DNA from: an uncultured Eubacteriales bacterium
GTDB lineage: Bacteria > Bacillota > Clostridia > Oscillospirales > Butyricicoccaceae
Direction: 5' to 3'
DNA length: 64,000 nucleotides
Assembly: GCA_934395135.1 (NCBI GenBank)
Contig: CAKRRK010000001.1
Location: 62,001-126,000, forward strand
Shown: positions 32,902-40,977 of the stretch, piece by piece
How positions within the stretch are numbered: position 1 is the first letter of the stretch
How the letters are laid out: every line of letters begins with the position of its first letter
Notes under the pieces: generated by a model
Told to the model about the DNA's origin: nothing
Databases searched by the model: none
What the model saw: the letters and a program-made list of their open reading frames with translations, nothing else
Made by a program: the position numbers and the translations under genes

Positions 32902-35118
32902 CTACATCAGCGCCCGAACTGCCCGGATATTTTCCGCTTCCCGTGTCAACAGCATCTCCGCGGTGCGCCGTACATCGGCGTCGTATCTGCCCGTTGCGCA
33001 GTCGCCAATGGCTGGAATCAGAAGTTCCGCCGTAAGGGCAGTCAGGGGGATGCAGTTGCTGGATGCAATATATTTCAGAAAATTATCCACCTTGACATCA
33101 TAGGATATCCCCACCACCGGAACGCCTTTGCCCGCCGCGAACATCAGGGAATGCAGCCGCATTCCCACTACCGTTTTCATCCGCGCCAAAACACCGATGG
33201 TAACGTCAATGGGAAACCGTTCCGTCACTTTGTAGTAAGGGCACCGCAGCAGTTCCGTCACTCGGTCCGCCGGCTCCAGATCGCTGGGGTATTCAATGGG
33301 CAGAAACAGCGGCGTAAGACCAAAGGTTTCATAAGCGTACTCCGCCGCCCGGGCGATTTCTGCCGCTGCCGCATCAAATTCCTTCCACTTCCGCAAGGCA
33401 AAACAGATGTAGTTTCCGTCTTTTGGAATTCCCTGCTGGTCCAGCAAATCGTCAATGCGCGCAGAAGGGGCGGCCGGCAAAATCAAAGCCGGGTCTGCGG
33501 ACAGACGGATTTGCGGCTTTGTCACCTGCAGCCGATTCAATTCGTTTAAAGAGTTATCATCCCGCAAAGTAATGATATCCGCATTTTCGTTAATGACTTT
33601 TCCCGTGATTTTTCGGTTCATTTTTTTATGCACCGGTCCAATTCCGCAGCCGTACATCACCACCTTGCAGCCGAGGGCTTTGGCAAATCGAATGGTATAA
33701 AGATAATAAATGAGGGATCGGGTGGAAGTCACGTCCTGAATCAGGCTGCCGCCGCCGTTAATATAGATGCTGGACTTTTGAAACCGCCGCAGTACTTTCA
33801 CAATGTTAAACGTATACATGGAATTGACTCTGTGCTGAACACGGGTTTCCTCCGGCCGGCGGGACATCACCCAAATAGGCATGGTTTCATCCATCTCCCG
33901 CACCTCCTGCACAATGGCCTTTAAAATGGCGTCATCGCCGGCGTTCCCTTTTCCATAGGCGCCGCAAATCACAACCCCATCCCTTGGCTTTTCAAACCGG
34001 CGGAACTTGTCCAGCACCATCTGATAGTTTTCTACCTGTGTCTGGCACATCTTCTGCAGAGAGAATTCCCGCTTGGTTTTTTCCAGCAGGCGTTCCGCAA
34101 ACGTGCGGCGCAATTCATCGTCCGATGCAATCCGTTCCAGTTGCTTCGCCAGAGTGACATAGTCTTTCGGCTGAAAGATAAATCCGTTTTCCCCGCTGTC
34201 GATCAGCTCGCTCATACCGCCTACATCCGAACAGATGGAAACACAGCCTTCCCCAATGCCTTCCAGAATGGAATAAGGGAATGTTTCGGAAATGGAGCTG
34301 AGAAGCGTCACATCCATTGCAGCGAAGAACTCATTGATAGGGGATACCCAGCCGCAAAAGCAGACCTGCTCGCTGATGCCAAGTTCCCGGGCCATTTTCT
34401 CCAGATTTGCTTTGTCCTCGCCTTCCCCCGCCACGAACAGGCGCAGCCTCGGCTGCTTTTTTACCGCAATTGCAAACGCGCGGAGGGTTGTCGTAATATC
34501 TTTCACAGCAGTCAGACGGGCGGCGATGCCGCAAAGCACCATATCGTCCGTCACCGAAAAATTATATCGTTCCCTGCAATATGCCGTGCGGTCAAATTTT
34601 TTTACCGGTTCGTTCAAATCCATTCCGTTGTAGATGGTGCACATCCGTTCCGGGTCAAACCCCCGTTCCACCAGCGTCCTTGCCATTCGATCCGCAACCG
34701 GCTGGTAAAAATCCATAAACCGCAGCGCGATGGAATTGACCGTGCCAAAACTAAACTGCTTAATGGGGCTTCCCAGGTAATCCAGACGATAATCCGAATG
34801 TACAGTGGTCATAACGGGGATCCGCCGCTTTGCCCGGAGCAGAATTCCCATCATATTGGCCTTTGCTCCATGACAGTGGATGATATCCGGCCGCATTTCG
34901 TCCGCGATGGCAACCAGTCGGCGGCGGGCTTTCCAGATGTTTTGGGTGGCGATTACTTCCACATCAATTCCCTCGGCCCTGGCTTCCGCAGGAAACGGTC
35001 CCTCCCGAAAACTGATCAGTTTAATCCTGTGGTTTCGGGACAGTTCCTTATTCAAACTCATAATATGGGTTTTGGCACCGCCGACGTCGCCGCCGCCCAT
35101 CAACACTAAGACGTTCAT
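32902..35118 (-). CDS. GT4 glycosyltransferase fused to CsaB-type pyruvyl transferase
   Basis: A 738-residue bifunctional protein. Residues 1 to about 375 are a GT-B glycosyltransferase of family 4 (GGGDVGGAKTHI at the donor/acceptor cleft, GIAARLTAVKDI, and the sugar-nucleotide motif SETFPYSILEGIGEG). Residues from about 380 form a polysaccharide pyruvyl transferase of CsaB type (GAYGKGNAGDDAIL, YINGGGSLIQD, VVGMRLHSLMFA). CsaB pyruvylates secondary cell-wall polysaccharide to bind SLH-domain proteins. The fusion suggests that glycan assembly and capping are coupled. The ATG at 35118 is used because AGGAG lies seven bases before it. No SLH protein is in the window. Confidence 0.9.
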   Translation of the reverse strand: MNVLVLMGGGDVGGAKTHIMSLNKELSRNHRIKLISFREGPFPAEARAEGIDVEVIATQNIWKARRRLVAIADEMRPDIIHCHGAKANMMGILLRAKRRIPVMTTVHSDYRLDYLGSPIKQFSFGTVNSIALRFMDFYQPVADRMARTLVERGFDPERMCTIYNGMDLNEPVKKFDRTAYCRERYNFSVTDDMVLCGIAARLTAVKDITTTLRAFAIAVKKQPRLRLFVAGEGEDKANLEKMARELGISEQVCFCGWVSPINEFFAAMDVTLLSSISETFPYSILEGIGEGCVSICSDVGGMSELIDSGENGFIFQPKDYVTLAKQLERIASDDELRRTFAERLLEKTKREFSLQKMCQTQVENYQMVLDKFRRFEKPRDGVVICGAYGKGNAGDDAILKAIVQEVREMDETMPIWVMSRRPEETRVQHRVNSMYTFNIVKVLRRFQKSSIYINGGGSLIQDVTSTRSLIYYLYTIRFAKALGCKVVMYGCGIGPVHKKMNRKITGKVINENADIITLRDDNSLNELNRLQVTKPQIRLSADPALILPAAPSARIDDLLDQQGIPKDGNYICFALRKWKEFDAAAAEIARAAEYAYETFGLTPLFLPIEYPSDLEPADRVTELLRCPYYKVTERFPIDVTIGVLARMKTVVGMRLHSLMFAAGKGVPVVGISYDVKVDNFLKYIASSNCIPLTALTAELLIPAIGDCATGRYDADVRRTAEMLLTREAENIRAVRALM

Positions 35119-35216
35119 TCCCATTCTCCTTGTGCAGTTTTCTCTATTATACTATGTTTCCATTCCCTTGAAAAGCGCTGATTTTCCTGCAATCGCCGCT
35201 CCCTTTCCCTCCGCAA

Positions 35217-35225
35217 ATCTGCCCT
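35217..35225 (+). repeat. left flanking direct repeat (target-site duplication)
   Basis: ATCTGCCCT, repeated exactly at 36008-36016. Extended to 11 bases (35215-35225 against 36006-36016) the match is ten of eleven, and both copies then abut the inverted repeats exactly. Confidence 0.75.
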
Positions 35226-35299
35226 CCCTTTTACCTTTTGTGTTGATATAGGCTCATCCGCCAACCCTTTCGTCGATTCGACGGAATTACAAGCATAAG

Positions 35300-35328
35300 A
35301 AAGGAACCATCCGACCAGATGGTTCCTT
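35300..35328 (-). terminator. hairpin terminator inside the TIR element
   Basis: AAGGAACCATC / GATGGTTCCTT, 12 bases after the stop codon of the element's gene; the minus-strand T-run is weak (CTTTCTTA). Confidence 0.65.
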
Positions 35329-35339
35329 ATTAGTTCAAA

Positions 35340-35822
35340 TTATTTATGGAAGATTACTTTACAATCATAGTAGACTTCCTTTGTTATGGACAGATTCCAT
35401 GCATTCATTCTACTGTGCCATCGCTTGTGTTTCAAAAATGTTTCCCAGTCCATTTCAAGTATTTCTTCCAATTCGTAGTCATTATTGAATTTACATATGA
35501 TGACATATTCAAACTTCTGTTTATTTGGTGTGGTCGAACCTTTTGGCTCTAATCCATAAAACACACCCGTAACATTACCGCTCGTGGACTTGATACTATA
35601 GCGATCTCCTTTCCGACTAATAGCATCAATATTTTCTGTGCCGACTGGAGCGACTGCCAATGTAGGTAGACCAGCAGTGTTATTGTAATACTCAATGGCC
35701 AAATATTCGCCCAAATCACCAATGACATTATTTGTTCGAATAACAGATCTATTTTTCAACTCTTTAATAACTGAACTGTAGAGAGATACCAAATCTACTG
35801 TCTTTAATGGCGTTAAATCCAT
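35340..35822 (-). CDS. DUF6998-like, PD-(D/E)XK-nuclease-fold-like protein
   Basis: One hundred sixty residues. The core resembles restriction-endonuclease-like folds of the DUF6998 type: RTNNVIGDLGEYLAIEYY (acidic helix), then GTENIDAI and RYSIKST, which give the E...D...xK arrangement. A DNA-cleaving or DNA-binding role is inference; the assignment to DUF6998 is from memory. The gene is noticeably AT-rich compared with neighbours and is the sole cargo of the 780-bp TIR element. The ATG at 35822 follows GGAGG; the longer in-frame start at 35870 is less likely. No methylase or partner gene is present. Confidence 0.65.
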   Translation of the reverse strand: MDLTPLKTVDLVSLYSSVIKELKNRSVIRTNNVIGDLGEYLAIEYYNNTAGLPTLAVAPVGTENIDAISRKGDRYSIKSTSGNVTGVFYGLEPKGSTTPNKQKFEYVIICKFNNDYELEEILEMDWETFLKHKRWHSRMNAWNLSITKEVYYDCKVIFHK

Positions 35823-35860
35823 AATAAAATAACCTCCAAACATTCTATGACTTTGACTGT

Positions 35861-35889
35861 AGCATACCATACTCGGAGGTTGTTTTCAA
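35861..35889 (-). promoter_or_regulatory. promoter of the element's gene
   Basis: TTGAAA (35889-35884), 17-base spacer ending TGG, TATGCT (35866-35861). It lies within the TIR element, so the cargo gene brings its own promoter. Confidence 0.6.
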
Positions 35890-36007
35890 TTTGTGCTTTC
35901 TAAGGTGCCCACATAGTGTGAGTACTTACTCCAGATTGGTTCATATTTGCAATGCTTTTAGTGAAATAGACGGAGTTATATCCATCAACACAAAAGGTAA
36001 AAGGGAT

Positions 36008-36016
36008 ATCTGCCCT
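36008..36016 (+). repeat. right flanking direct repeat
   Basis: ATCTGCCCT, identical to 35217-35225. Confidence 0.75.
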
Positions 36017-36091
36017 GCGGCGTTGCAGCAGCGGCGCATTGCTGTTATACTAAACTCCAGTATATCAAATATACCAAGAGGAGGTCTTTCC

Positions 36092-36466
36092 ATGCTGAAT
36101 TGTCTGTTTGCGGGGCTGGGCGGTTTCGCCGGCGCCGCGCTGCGGTATCTGTTTGGGCGCATTCCCCTGGGGCAGTCTGGACAGTTTCCCGCAAACACTC
36201 TGCTGATTAATATTCTGGGCGCTGTTTTCATCGGTATCCTGTCCGGTTTGTTTCCGGACGGCGCCGGGGCCAATCCCCGTCTTTTGCTGTTTTTAAAGGT
36301 TGGCGTATGCGGCGGTTTCACCACATTCTCCACATTCTCGCTGGAAAGCGCCGGACTTTTCTCCCAGGGACGCATCCTCGCCGGCGTCCTTTATGTCCTT
36401 CTCAGTGTTTTTTTGTGCCTCGCCGCCGTATATTTTGGAAAAAATCTTGGCAGGCTTTTATTTTAA
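36092..36466 (+). CDS. crcB: CrcB/Fluc fluoride channel
   Basis: Small fluoride exporter of 124 residues with four membrane helices. Family landmarks are GGFAGAALRYLFG near the N-terminus, NTLLINILGAVFIG and GGFTTFSTFSLE (the fluoride-path phenylalanine/threonine segment). Fluc channels are dimers. The start is the ATG after AGAGGAGG. The frame is open further upstream, but that part lies in the TIR element. No fluoride riboswitch core is visible upstream; the insertion may have separated the gene from its old leader. Confidence 0.93.
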   Translation: MLNCLFAGLGGFAGAALRYLFGRIPLGQSGQFPANTLLINILGAVFIGILSGLFPDGAGANPRLLLFLKVGVCGGFTTFSTFSLESAGLFSQGRILAGVLYVLLSVFLCLAAVYFGKNLGRLLF

Positions 36467-36536
36467 ACTTGATAATATTGCTGGAAAATACTATAATAAT
36501 AGAATCATATCAATATCAAATCAGAGGTTTTTTATT

Positions 36537-37859
36537 ATGGAACAAATCAAAACACCGGAACAGTATGTTGATACCGTCCAGATGCTTTCCCAAAGCGTCG
36601 GCAAGGAAGTATCTTTTAAAGGTACCGTACACAGGGTGCGGGATATGGGGGATTTTTCCTTTGTCATCCTCCGTGTAAACCGCGGCCTTGTGCAATGTGT
36701 TTTGGACGATACCATACAGGGCGTCGCAAAGTCCGACGTGAAGGACGCCGTTGTGCTCTGTGTCCGGGGCACCGTGCGGGAAGAAAACCGCGCCGAGCAT
36801 GGCTTTGAAGTTGTGCTTTCGGAAGCTTCCATTCTCGCCCGTCCTTATGAGCCGCTTCCTATCCCTCTTGGTAAAAAATATATGGGGCTTTCTCTGGACG
36901 TGGATCTGCCTTACCGCCCCATTTCCCTGCGCCACCCGGTAAAGCAGGCGATTTTCCGCATCCAGGGCGGCATTGCGGACGGCTTTTGCGAATATATGCT
37001 TTCCCAGGGGTTTACCCACATCCACTCTCCGAAACTTGTCTCCGCCGGTGCGGAAGGCGGCGCAAACATTTTTAAACTGGATTATTTCGGACAGGAAGCG
37101 TACCTCGCACAGTCCCCCCAGTTTTACAAGCAATACACCGCCTGCATTTTCGGACGGGCCTTTGAAGTGGGCAGTGTTTACCGCGCGGAGCGCCACAGCA
37201 CCTCCCGCCACTTGAACGAATACATCGGACTGGATTTTGAAATGGCCTATATTGACTCCATGTATGACGTTATGGAAATGGAAACCGGTATGCTTCGGTA
37301 TGTGATGGAGTATCTCAAAGCGCATTTCCCAGAAGAGCTTTCCCTTGTAAAGGCCGACCTTCCTGTGATCCATACTATCCCTTCCGTCCGTTTTATGGAG
37401 GCAAAGGAGATTATGCTGGAGCATTTTGGCCATAAATCCAAAAACCGCTATGATCTCGATCCTAACGAGGAGAAAATGCTGTGCGATTATGCCAAAAAGG
37501 AATTTCAGAGCGACTTCATTTTTGTCACCCATTTTCCTTCCTCCAAACGTCCTTTTTATGCGATGGATGACCAGGAAGATCCCAAATATGCCCTGAGCTT
37601 TGACCTTCTCTTCCGCGGTTTGGAAATCACCACCGGCGGCCAGCGTATCAATGACTATCAGCAACAGTATGACAAGCTGATTGCCCGCAACATGAATCCG
37701 GAGCTGTTTGAAAGTTTCCTGATGCTCCACAAATACGGTGCACCGCCCCATGGCGGCCTGGGCATCGGGTTGGAGCGCCTCACGATGCAGCTTTTGGGCC
37801 AGAATAATGTGCGGGAAGCGTCCATGTTCCCCCGGGATATGTCTCGTCTGGTTCCATAA
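36537..37859 (+). CDS. aspS: Archaeal-type aspartyl-tRNA synthetase (aspartate-tRNA(Asn/Asp) ligase)
   Basis: Class II synthetase of 440 residues, the short archaeal/eukaryotic type of AspRS without the bacterial insertion domain. An N-terminal OB fold (VSFKGTVHRVRDMGDFSFVIL) binds the anticodon. Motif 2 is GSVYRAERHSTSRHLNE, and motif 3 is GGLGIGLERLTMQLLG. The segments LAQSPQFYKQ and FPRDMSRLVP favour AspRS over AsnRS. Proteins of this type are often non-discriminating and work with GatCAB; this is inference. It starts at the ATG after AGAGG and has its own terminator. Confidence 0.92.
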   Translation: MEQIKTPEQYVDTVQMLSQSVGKEVSFKGTVHRVRDMGDFSFVILRVNRGLVQCVLDDTIQGVAKSDVKDAVVLCVRGTVREENRAEHGFEVVLSEASILARPYEPLPIPLGKKYMGLSLDVDLPYRPISLRHPVKQAIFRIQGGIADGFCEYMLSQGFTHIHSPKLVSAGAEGGANIFKLDYFGQEAYLAQSPQFYKQYTACIFGRAFEVGSVYRAERHSTSRHLNEYIGLDFEMAYIDSMYDVMEMETGMLRYVMEYLKAHFPEELSLVKADLPVIHTIPSVRFMEAKEIMLEHFGHKSKNRYDLDPNEEKMLCDYAKKEFQSDFIFVTHFPSSKRPFYAMDDQEDPKYALSFDLLFRGLEITTGGQRINDYQQQYDKLIARNMNPELFESFLMLHKYGAPPHGGLGIGLERLTMQLLGQNNVREASMFPRDMSRLVP

Positions 37860-37875
37860 TTTCAAAAATAGCCAG

Positions 37876-37906
37876 CAGGGCAGAGAATGTTTCTCTGCCC
37901 TGTTTT
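37876..37906 (+). terminator. terminator of aspS
   Basis: Stem CAGGGCAGAGAA / TTCTCTGCCCTG followed by TTTTATT, 16 bases after the stop. Confidence 0.9.
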
Positions 37907-38062
37907 ATTGATTGCCGCGGTGTTTCGTTCTTTTCCGCCGCCTGTTTTTGCCGGCACTGCCCGATGCCTTTCCGGCGGAATCTGCCGTGCTCCAGCGCGT
38001 TTTTCCCTTATTTCTTACTGCACTATTTTATTCCATACGGCTATGGTACAAGGAGGCGGTCC

Positions 38063-38427
38063 CTATATCTGCTGCCTGGCGCGGCAATCGGCCTTGAAAT
38101 TGTCGCAACCACGCTGCCCAAACTTTCGGATGGCTTTTCCAGGACCCTGCCCTCTATTTTCTGCATTGCCGTGCATACATTGTGCTTTTTCTTTTTTCCA
38201 AAGCACTTCTCAGAATCAATCTTGGCGTGGCCTATGCTGCCTGTATCGGTGTTGGCATCCCCGCTACATTCATTATTTCCGCTATTGCGTTCCGGCAGGG
38301 CGTCAGCCTGCCCGGCGGTGTTGGCATTGTTTTGATTATTGCAGGATGTTTGCTGCTTAATCTCTTGGGCAGTGTGCATCCACCAAACAGCCCGGACATT
38401 TTGTCCGGGCTGTTTGGTGAAATTTAA
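38063..38427 (+). pseudogene. decayed SMR-family multidrug transporter
   Basis: Two frames together give an EmrE-like small multidrug resistance protein. Frame one reads LPGAAIGLEIVATTLPKLSDGF, matching helix 1 and the membrane-embedded Glu; after T-rich runs near 38185-38200 the homology moves to another frame, GVAYAACIGVGIPATFII and later GVGIVLIIAGCLLLNLLG. No start codon is in frame at the usual place. Thus there is at least one frameshift plus loss of the start. A sequencing error in the T-runs could explain the frameshift but not the missing start. Confidence 0.75.
38383..38417. terminator. strong hairpin after the SMR pseudogene
   Basis: Fifteen-base stem, CCAAACAGCCCGGAC / GTCCGGGCTGTTTGG, at the end of the pseudogene, with no T-run following it. 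A smaller inverted repeat, TTAAG-AAAAT-CTTAA (38424-38438), follows and may be regulatory for the VanZ-like gene. Confidence 0.6.
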
Positions 38428-38554
38428 GAAAATCTTAAGGGTTTCTTCCTAGCATTCCCGCGCCTTACCGTGTTACTATGGTTGCAAGATATGCGGCTTG
38501 GCGCACTGCCCCTTTTCTGCAATGTCTTGCCGCAACAGTCCAAGGAGAAACCGT

Positions 38555-39151
38555 ATGTCCCATATTTTATCGATGCTGTCCGGCATGGTTCCGGGCGTTA
38601 TTCTGATTTTGGCTGTCGCTGCCATTCTTTCCCGCGTTTTTCGCCATAGCGCCCCTACCCCACTTCATACCGTCGGCGCACTGCTCTATGCCATTGTTGT
38701 GACTGCGGTTTTATCCGTCACCGGCGTACCAGGCCTTCCCTTCCTGCGCTTTCATCCGGTGACTGCTTTCGTCCCCTTTTATGACATTGGCAACAATACC
38801 ATCCAATATGTTCAAAACATTCTGCTGTTTCTTCCGCTTGGTTTCCTGCTGCCCACACTCTGGATCCCTTTCCGCCGGACATGGCGCACAGTTTTGTTCG
38901 GTGCTGTTTTTTCCTGCGCCATTGAGACATCCCAGCTGTTCTGCTACCGTTCTACCGATCTGGACGATGTGCTGATGAACACCCTTGGCGCGTTTCTTGG
39001 TTTTCTGTTGTTCCGGTTGATGCGGCGGCTGCCGCTGTTCCGGCGATGCTTTTCCTCCGCATCCAGCGCCCGCGCGCAGCCGGTTCTGCTGCTGCTGGCA
39101 GCTTGGGCGGTGATGTTTCTGGTGCAGCCCTATCTGGAACAACTGCTCTGA
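38555..39151 (+). CDS. VanZ-like membrane protein
   Basis: About 198 residues with five predicted membrane segments and the VanZ-like core NTIQYVQNILLFLPLGFLLP and CAIETSQLF, with DLDDVLMNTLGAFLGF. VanZ gives low-level teicoplanin resistance in some enterococci; most relatives have no known role. The ATG at 38555 follows AAGGAG. Single-gene unit ending at the 39204 terminator; there is no glycopeptide-resistance cluster nearby. Confidence 0.85.
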   Translation: MSHILSMLSGMVPGVILILAVAAILSRVFRHSAPTPLHTVGALLYAIVVTAVLSVTGVPGLPFLRFHPVTAFVPFYDIGNNTIQYVQNILLFLPLGFLLPTLWIPFRRTWRTVLFGAVFSCAIETSQLFCYRSTDLDDVLMNTLGAFLGFLLFRLMRRLPLFRRCFSSASSARAQPVLLLLAAWAVMFLVQPYLEQLL

Positions 39152-39203
39152 TTTGCCGCAGTGAGAGGAATCCCGCTCTTTCCTCAGTTCTGGCCAAGCA
39201 AAT

Positions 39204-39237
39204 AAAAACGGCGGTATACTTACCGCCGTTTTTTTGC
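39204..39237. terminator. bidirectional terminator
   Basis: Stem AAAACGGCGGTA / TACCGCCGTTTT with A- and T-runs, between the convergent VanZ-like gene and cysS. Confidence 0.92.
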
Positions 39238-40644
39238 TTATTTTTCTGCATAAGACCACTGCACCCCTTCCCGGGTGTCCTTCAAAACAATGCCTCTTTC
39301 GGTCAAAAGATACTCCCGTATCCGGTCTGCCTCTGCAAAATCTCTGTTTTTCTTTGCCGCTGTGCGGGCGGCAATGAGCTGTTCGATCTCGCTGTCAATC
39401 CCCTTTTTTTCGCCCTGGGCAATCCCCAGCACGCCGCACAGCTCCTGCATCAACGCAAGAGCACCCTCGCAGTATGCCCCGGATACCGCCGCATGCTCCT
39501 TGGTGTAAATATTCACATCCCGCACCAGCTCAAAAATCGCCGCCAGAGCATCCGCGGTATTCATATCGTCCTCCATGGCTGCAATGAATTTCTCCCGGTA
39601 CTGGCCGAGGCGCTGCAGTTCCTCCGCTTCCTCGCCGGAAAGAGAGCCGCTTTTTTTGGAGCACAAAAATTCCAGATTTTCCTTGGCAGAATACAGCCGT
39701 TCCAAAGACGCCTTGTTCATTTTCAGAGATTCTTCTGAATAGTTCAGCGGGGTCCGGTAATGGGCGGACAGCATAAACATACGGATGGTTTCGTAGCCAT
39801 ATATCTTTGCCGCGTCCCGCACCATAAAGAAATTCCCCTTGGATTTGGACATCTTCTCATTGTCTATGGTCAAAAAACCGTTGTGCAGCCAATAATGGGC
39901 AAATTCACAGCCATTGGCCGCTTCCGATTGGGCAATCTCGTTCTCATGGTGGGGAAACGTCAAATCCAGGCCGCCGGAATGAATGTCAATGGTTTTTCCA
40001 AGATATCGATTGGCCATCGCGGAACATTCAATATGCCACCCCGGCCGGCCGCAGCCCCATGGCGTTTCCCAGCTGGGTTCTCCCGGCTTTGCCTGCTTCC
40101 ACAGCGCAAAGTCCATAGGGTCCTCTTTTTGCTCGTTGACATTGATGCGCGCCCCGGCTTCCAGGTCATCCAGGGGCTGATGAGACAACTTTCCATAATC
40201 CTGAAACTTTTTTGTGCGGAAATATACGTCTCCGTTGGATACATAGGCATACCCTTTGTCTATCAATGTCTGAACCAGCCGGATAATCGCATCCATGCAT
40301 TCCGTTGCCCGCGGATGCACCGTTGCCCGGTGGATGCCGAGTCCCTCAGCGTCCACGAAGTATTCCCGAATATAGCGCTCTGCAATCTCCTGAAAGGAAA
40401 CGCCTTCCTCGTTGGCCTTGCGAATCACTTTGTCGTCAATATCCGTAAAATTCTGCACAAAATCCACCTGATATCCCCGATATTCCAGATAACGGCGCAA
40501 AATATCGAACATAATAAACGGCCTTGCGTTGCCAATATGAAAATAATTGTACACCGTGGGGCCGCAGGAATACATTTTTACCTTGCCAGGTTCGATCGGA
40601 ACGAATTCTTCCTTTTGGCGGGTCATCGAATTATAAAGCTTCAT
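39238..40644 (-). CDS. cysS: Cysteinyl-tRNA synthetase
   Basis: Class I synthetase of 468 residues. The HIGH-type motif is HIGN (YFHIGNARP), and the KMSKS loop is KMSKSKGN. The zinc-binding Cys (SCGPTVYN), the downstream GWHIECSAM and the His residues HHENEIAQ are in place. Expression is controlled by a T-box leader directly upstream. The ribosome-binding site is AGGAGGG. Confidence 0.98.
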   Translation of the reverse strand: MKLYNSMTRQKEEFVPIEPGKVKMYSCGPTVYNYFHIGNARPFIMFDILRRYLEYRGYQVDFVQNFTDIDDKVIRKANEEGVSFQEIAERYIREYFVDAEGLGIHRATVHPRATECMDAIIRLVQTLIDKGYAYVSNGDVYFRTKKFQDYGKLSHQPLDDLEAGARINVNEQKEDPMDFALWKQAKPGEPSWETPWGCGRPGWHIECSAMANRYLGKTIDIHSGGLDLTFPHHENEIAQSEAANGCEFAHYWLHNGFLTIDNEKMSKSKGNFFMVRDAAKIYGYETIRMFMLSAHYRTPLNYSEESLKMNKASLERLYSAKENLEFLCSKKSGSLSGEEAEELQRLGQYREKFIAAMEDDMNTADALAAIFELVRDVNIYTKEHAAVSGAYCEGALALMQELCGVLGIAQGEKKGIDSEIEQLIAARTAAKKNRDFAEADRIREYLLTERGIVLKDTREGVQWSYAEK

Positions 40645-40678
40645 ACAGCATCCCTCCTAATTTCAATAATTTCAACAT

Positions 40679-40905
40679 AAAAAAATGCCGCCTCTGTCTG
40701 CAAGAGGCGGCACAATCGGTCGCGGTTCCACTCTGATTTTATCTTGATCGGCCTATAACGGAGCCTGCCGCCGGGCGTTACCCCGGAGCTCACGGACGCA
40801 CGTTCCCGCAGAGCCGCCGAGACTGTTCCACCCGTTCAGTCCCTCTCTGTGTGCGGCGCGCCGCGTTACTCTTTCCGTTCACAGCCATCCTTCTTAAATT
40901 ATAAA
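40679..40905 (-). ncRNA. T-box riboswitch controlling cysS
   Basis: Minus-strand leader with the conserved T-box TGGAACCGCG (40730-40721), an AGTA loop near 40870, and a terminator hairpin TGCCGCCTCT / AGAGGCGGCA with seven T (40712-40679). The likely specifier is TGC (40800-40798), a Cys codon, in the context GAACG-TGC-GTCC. Uncharged tRNA(Cys) should pair with it and release cysS transcription. This fills the 333-base gap 40645-40977. Confidence 0.9.
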
Positions 40906-40906
40906 A

Positions 40907-40934
40907 AGTATATCATATTCGGGCCATATGTCAA
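40907..40934 (-). promoter_or_regulatory. promoter of the T-box-cysS unit
   Basis: TTGACA (40934-40929), 16-base spacer, TATACT (40912-40907). Confidence 0.8.
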
Positions 40935-40977
40935 GCCTCTGGCTCCTTCCGGCATTCTCCCGCCGAAAGTGCACCTC

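Larger units (their letters stand above)
35226..36005. mobile_element. 780-bp TIR element carrying a non-transposase gene
   Basis: Perfect 22-base terminal inverted repeats (35226-35247 beginning CCCTTTTACC, and 35984-36005 ending GGTAAAAGGG) enclose an AT-rich segment with one gene, its own promoter and a hairpin terminator. Direct repeats of 9-11 bases flank it. The chromosome on both sides is clearly more GC-rich. There is no transposase, so it would be a non-autonomous insertion mobilised in trans. The family is not recognised. Confidence 0.75.

Noticed and set aside
36006..36091. Fluoride riboswitch upstream of crcB
   Set aside because: The conserved crcB-motif core (GGNGATGG and later CUGAUG) is not present.
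36516..37865. Minus-strand frame of 449 codons opposite aspS
   Set aside because: Shadow of aspS; the plus-strand protein has all class II motifs.
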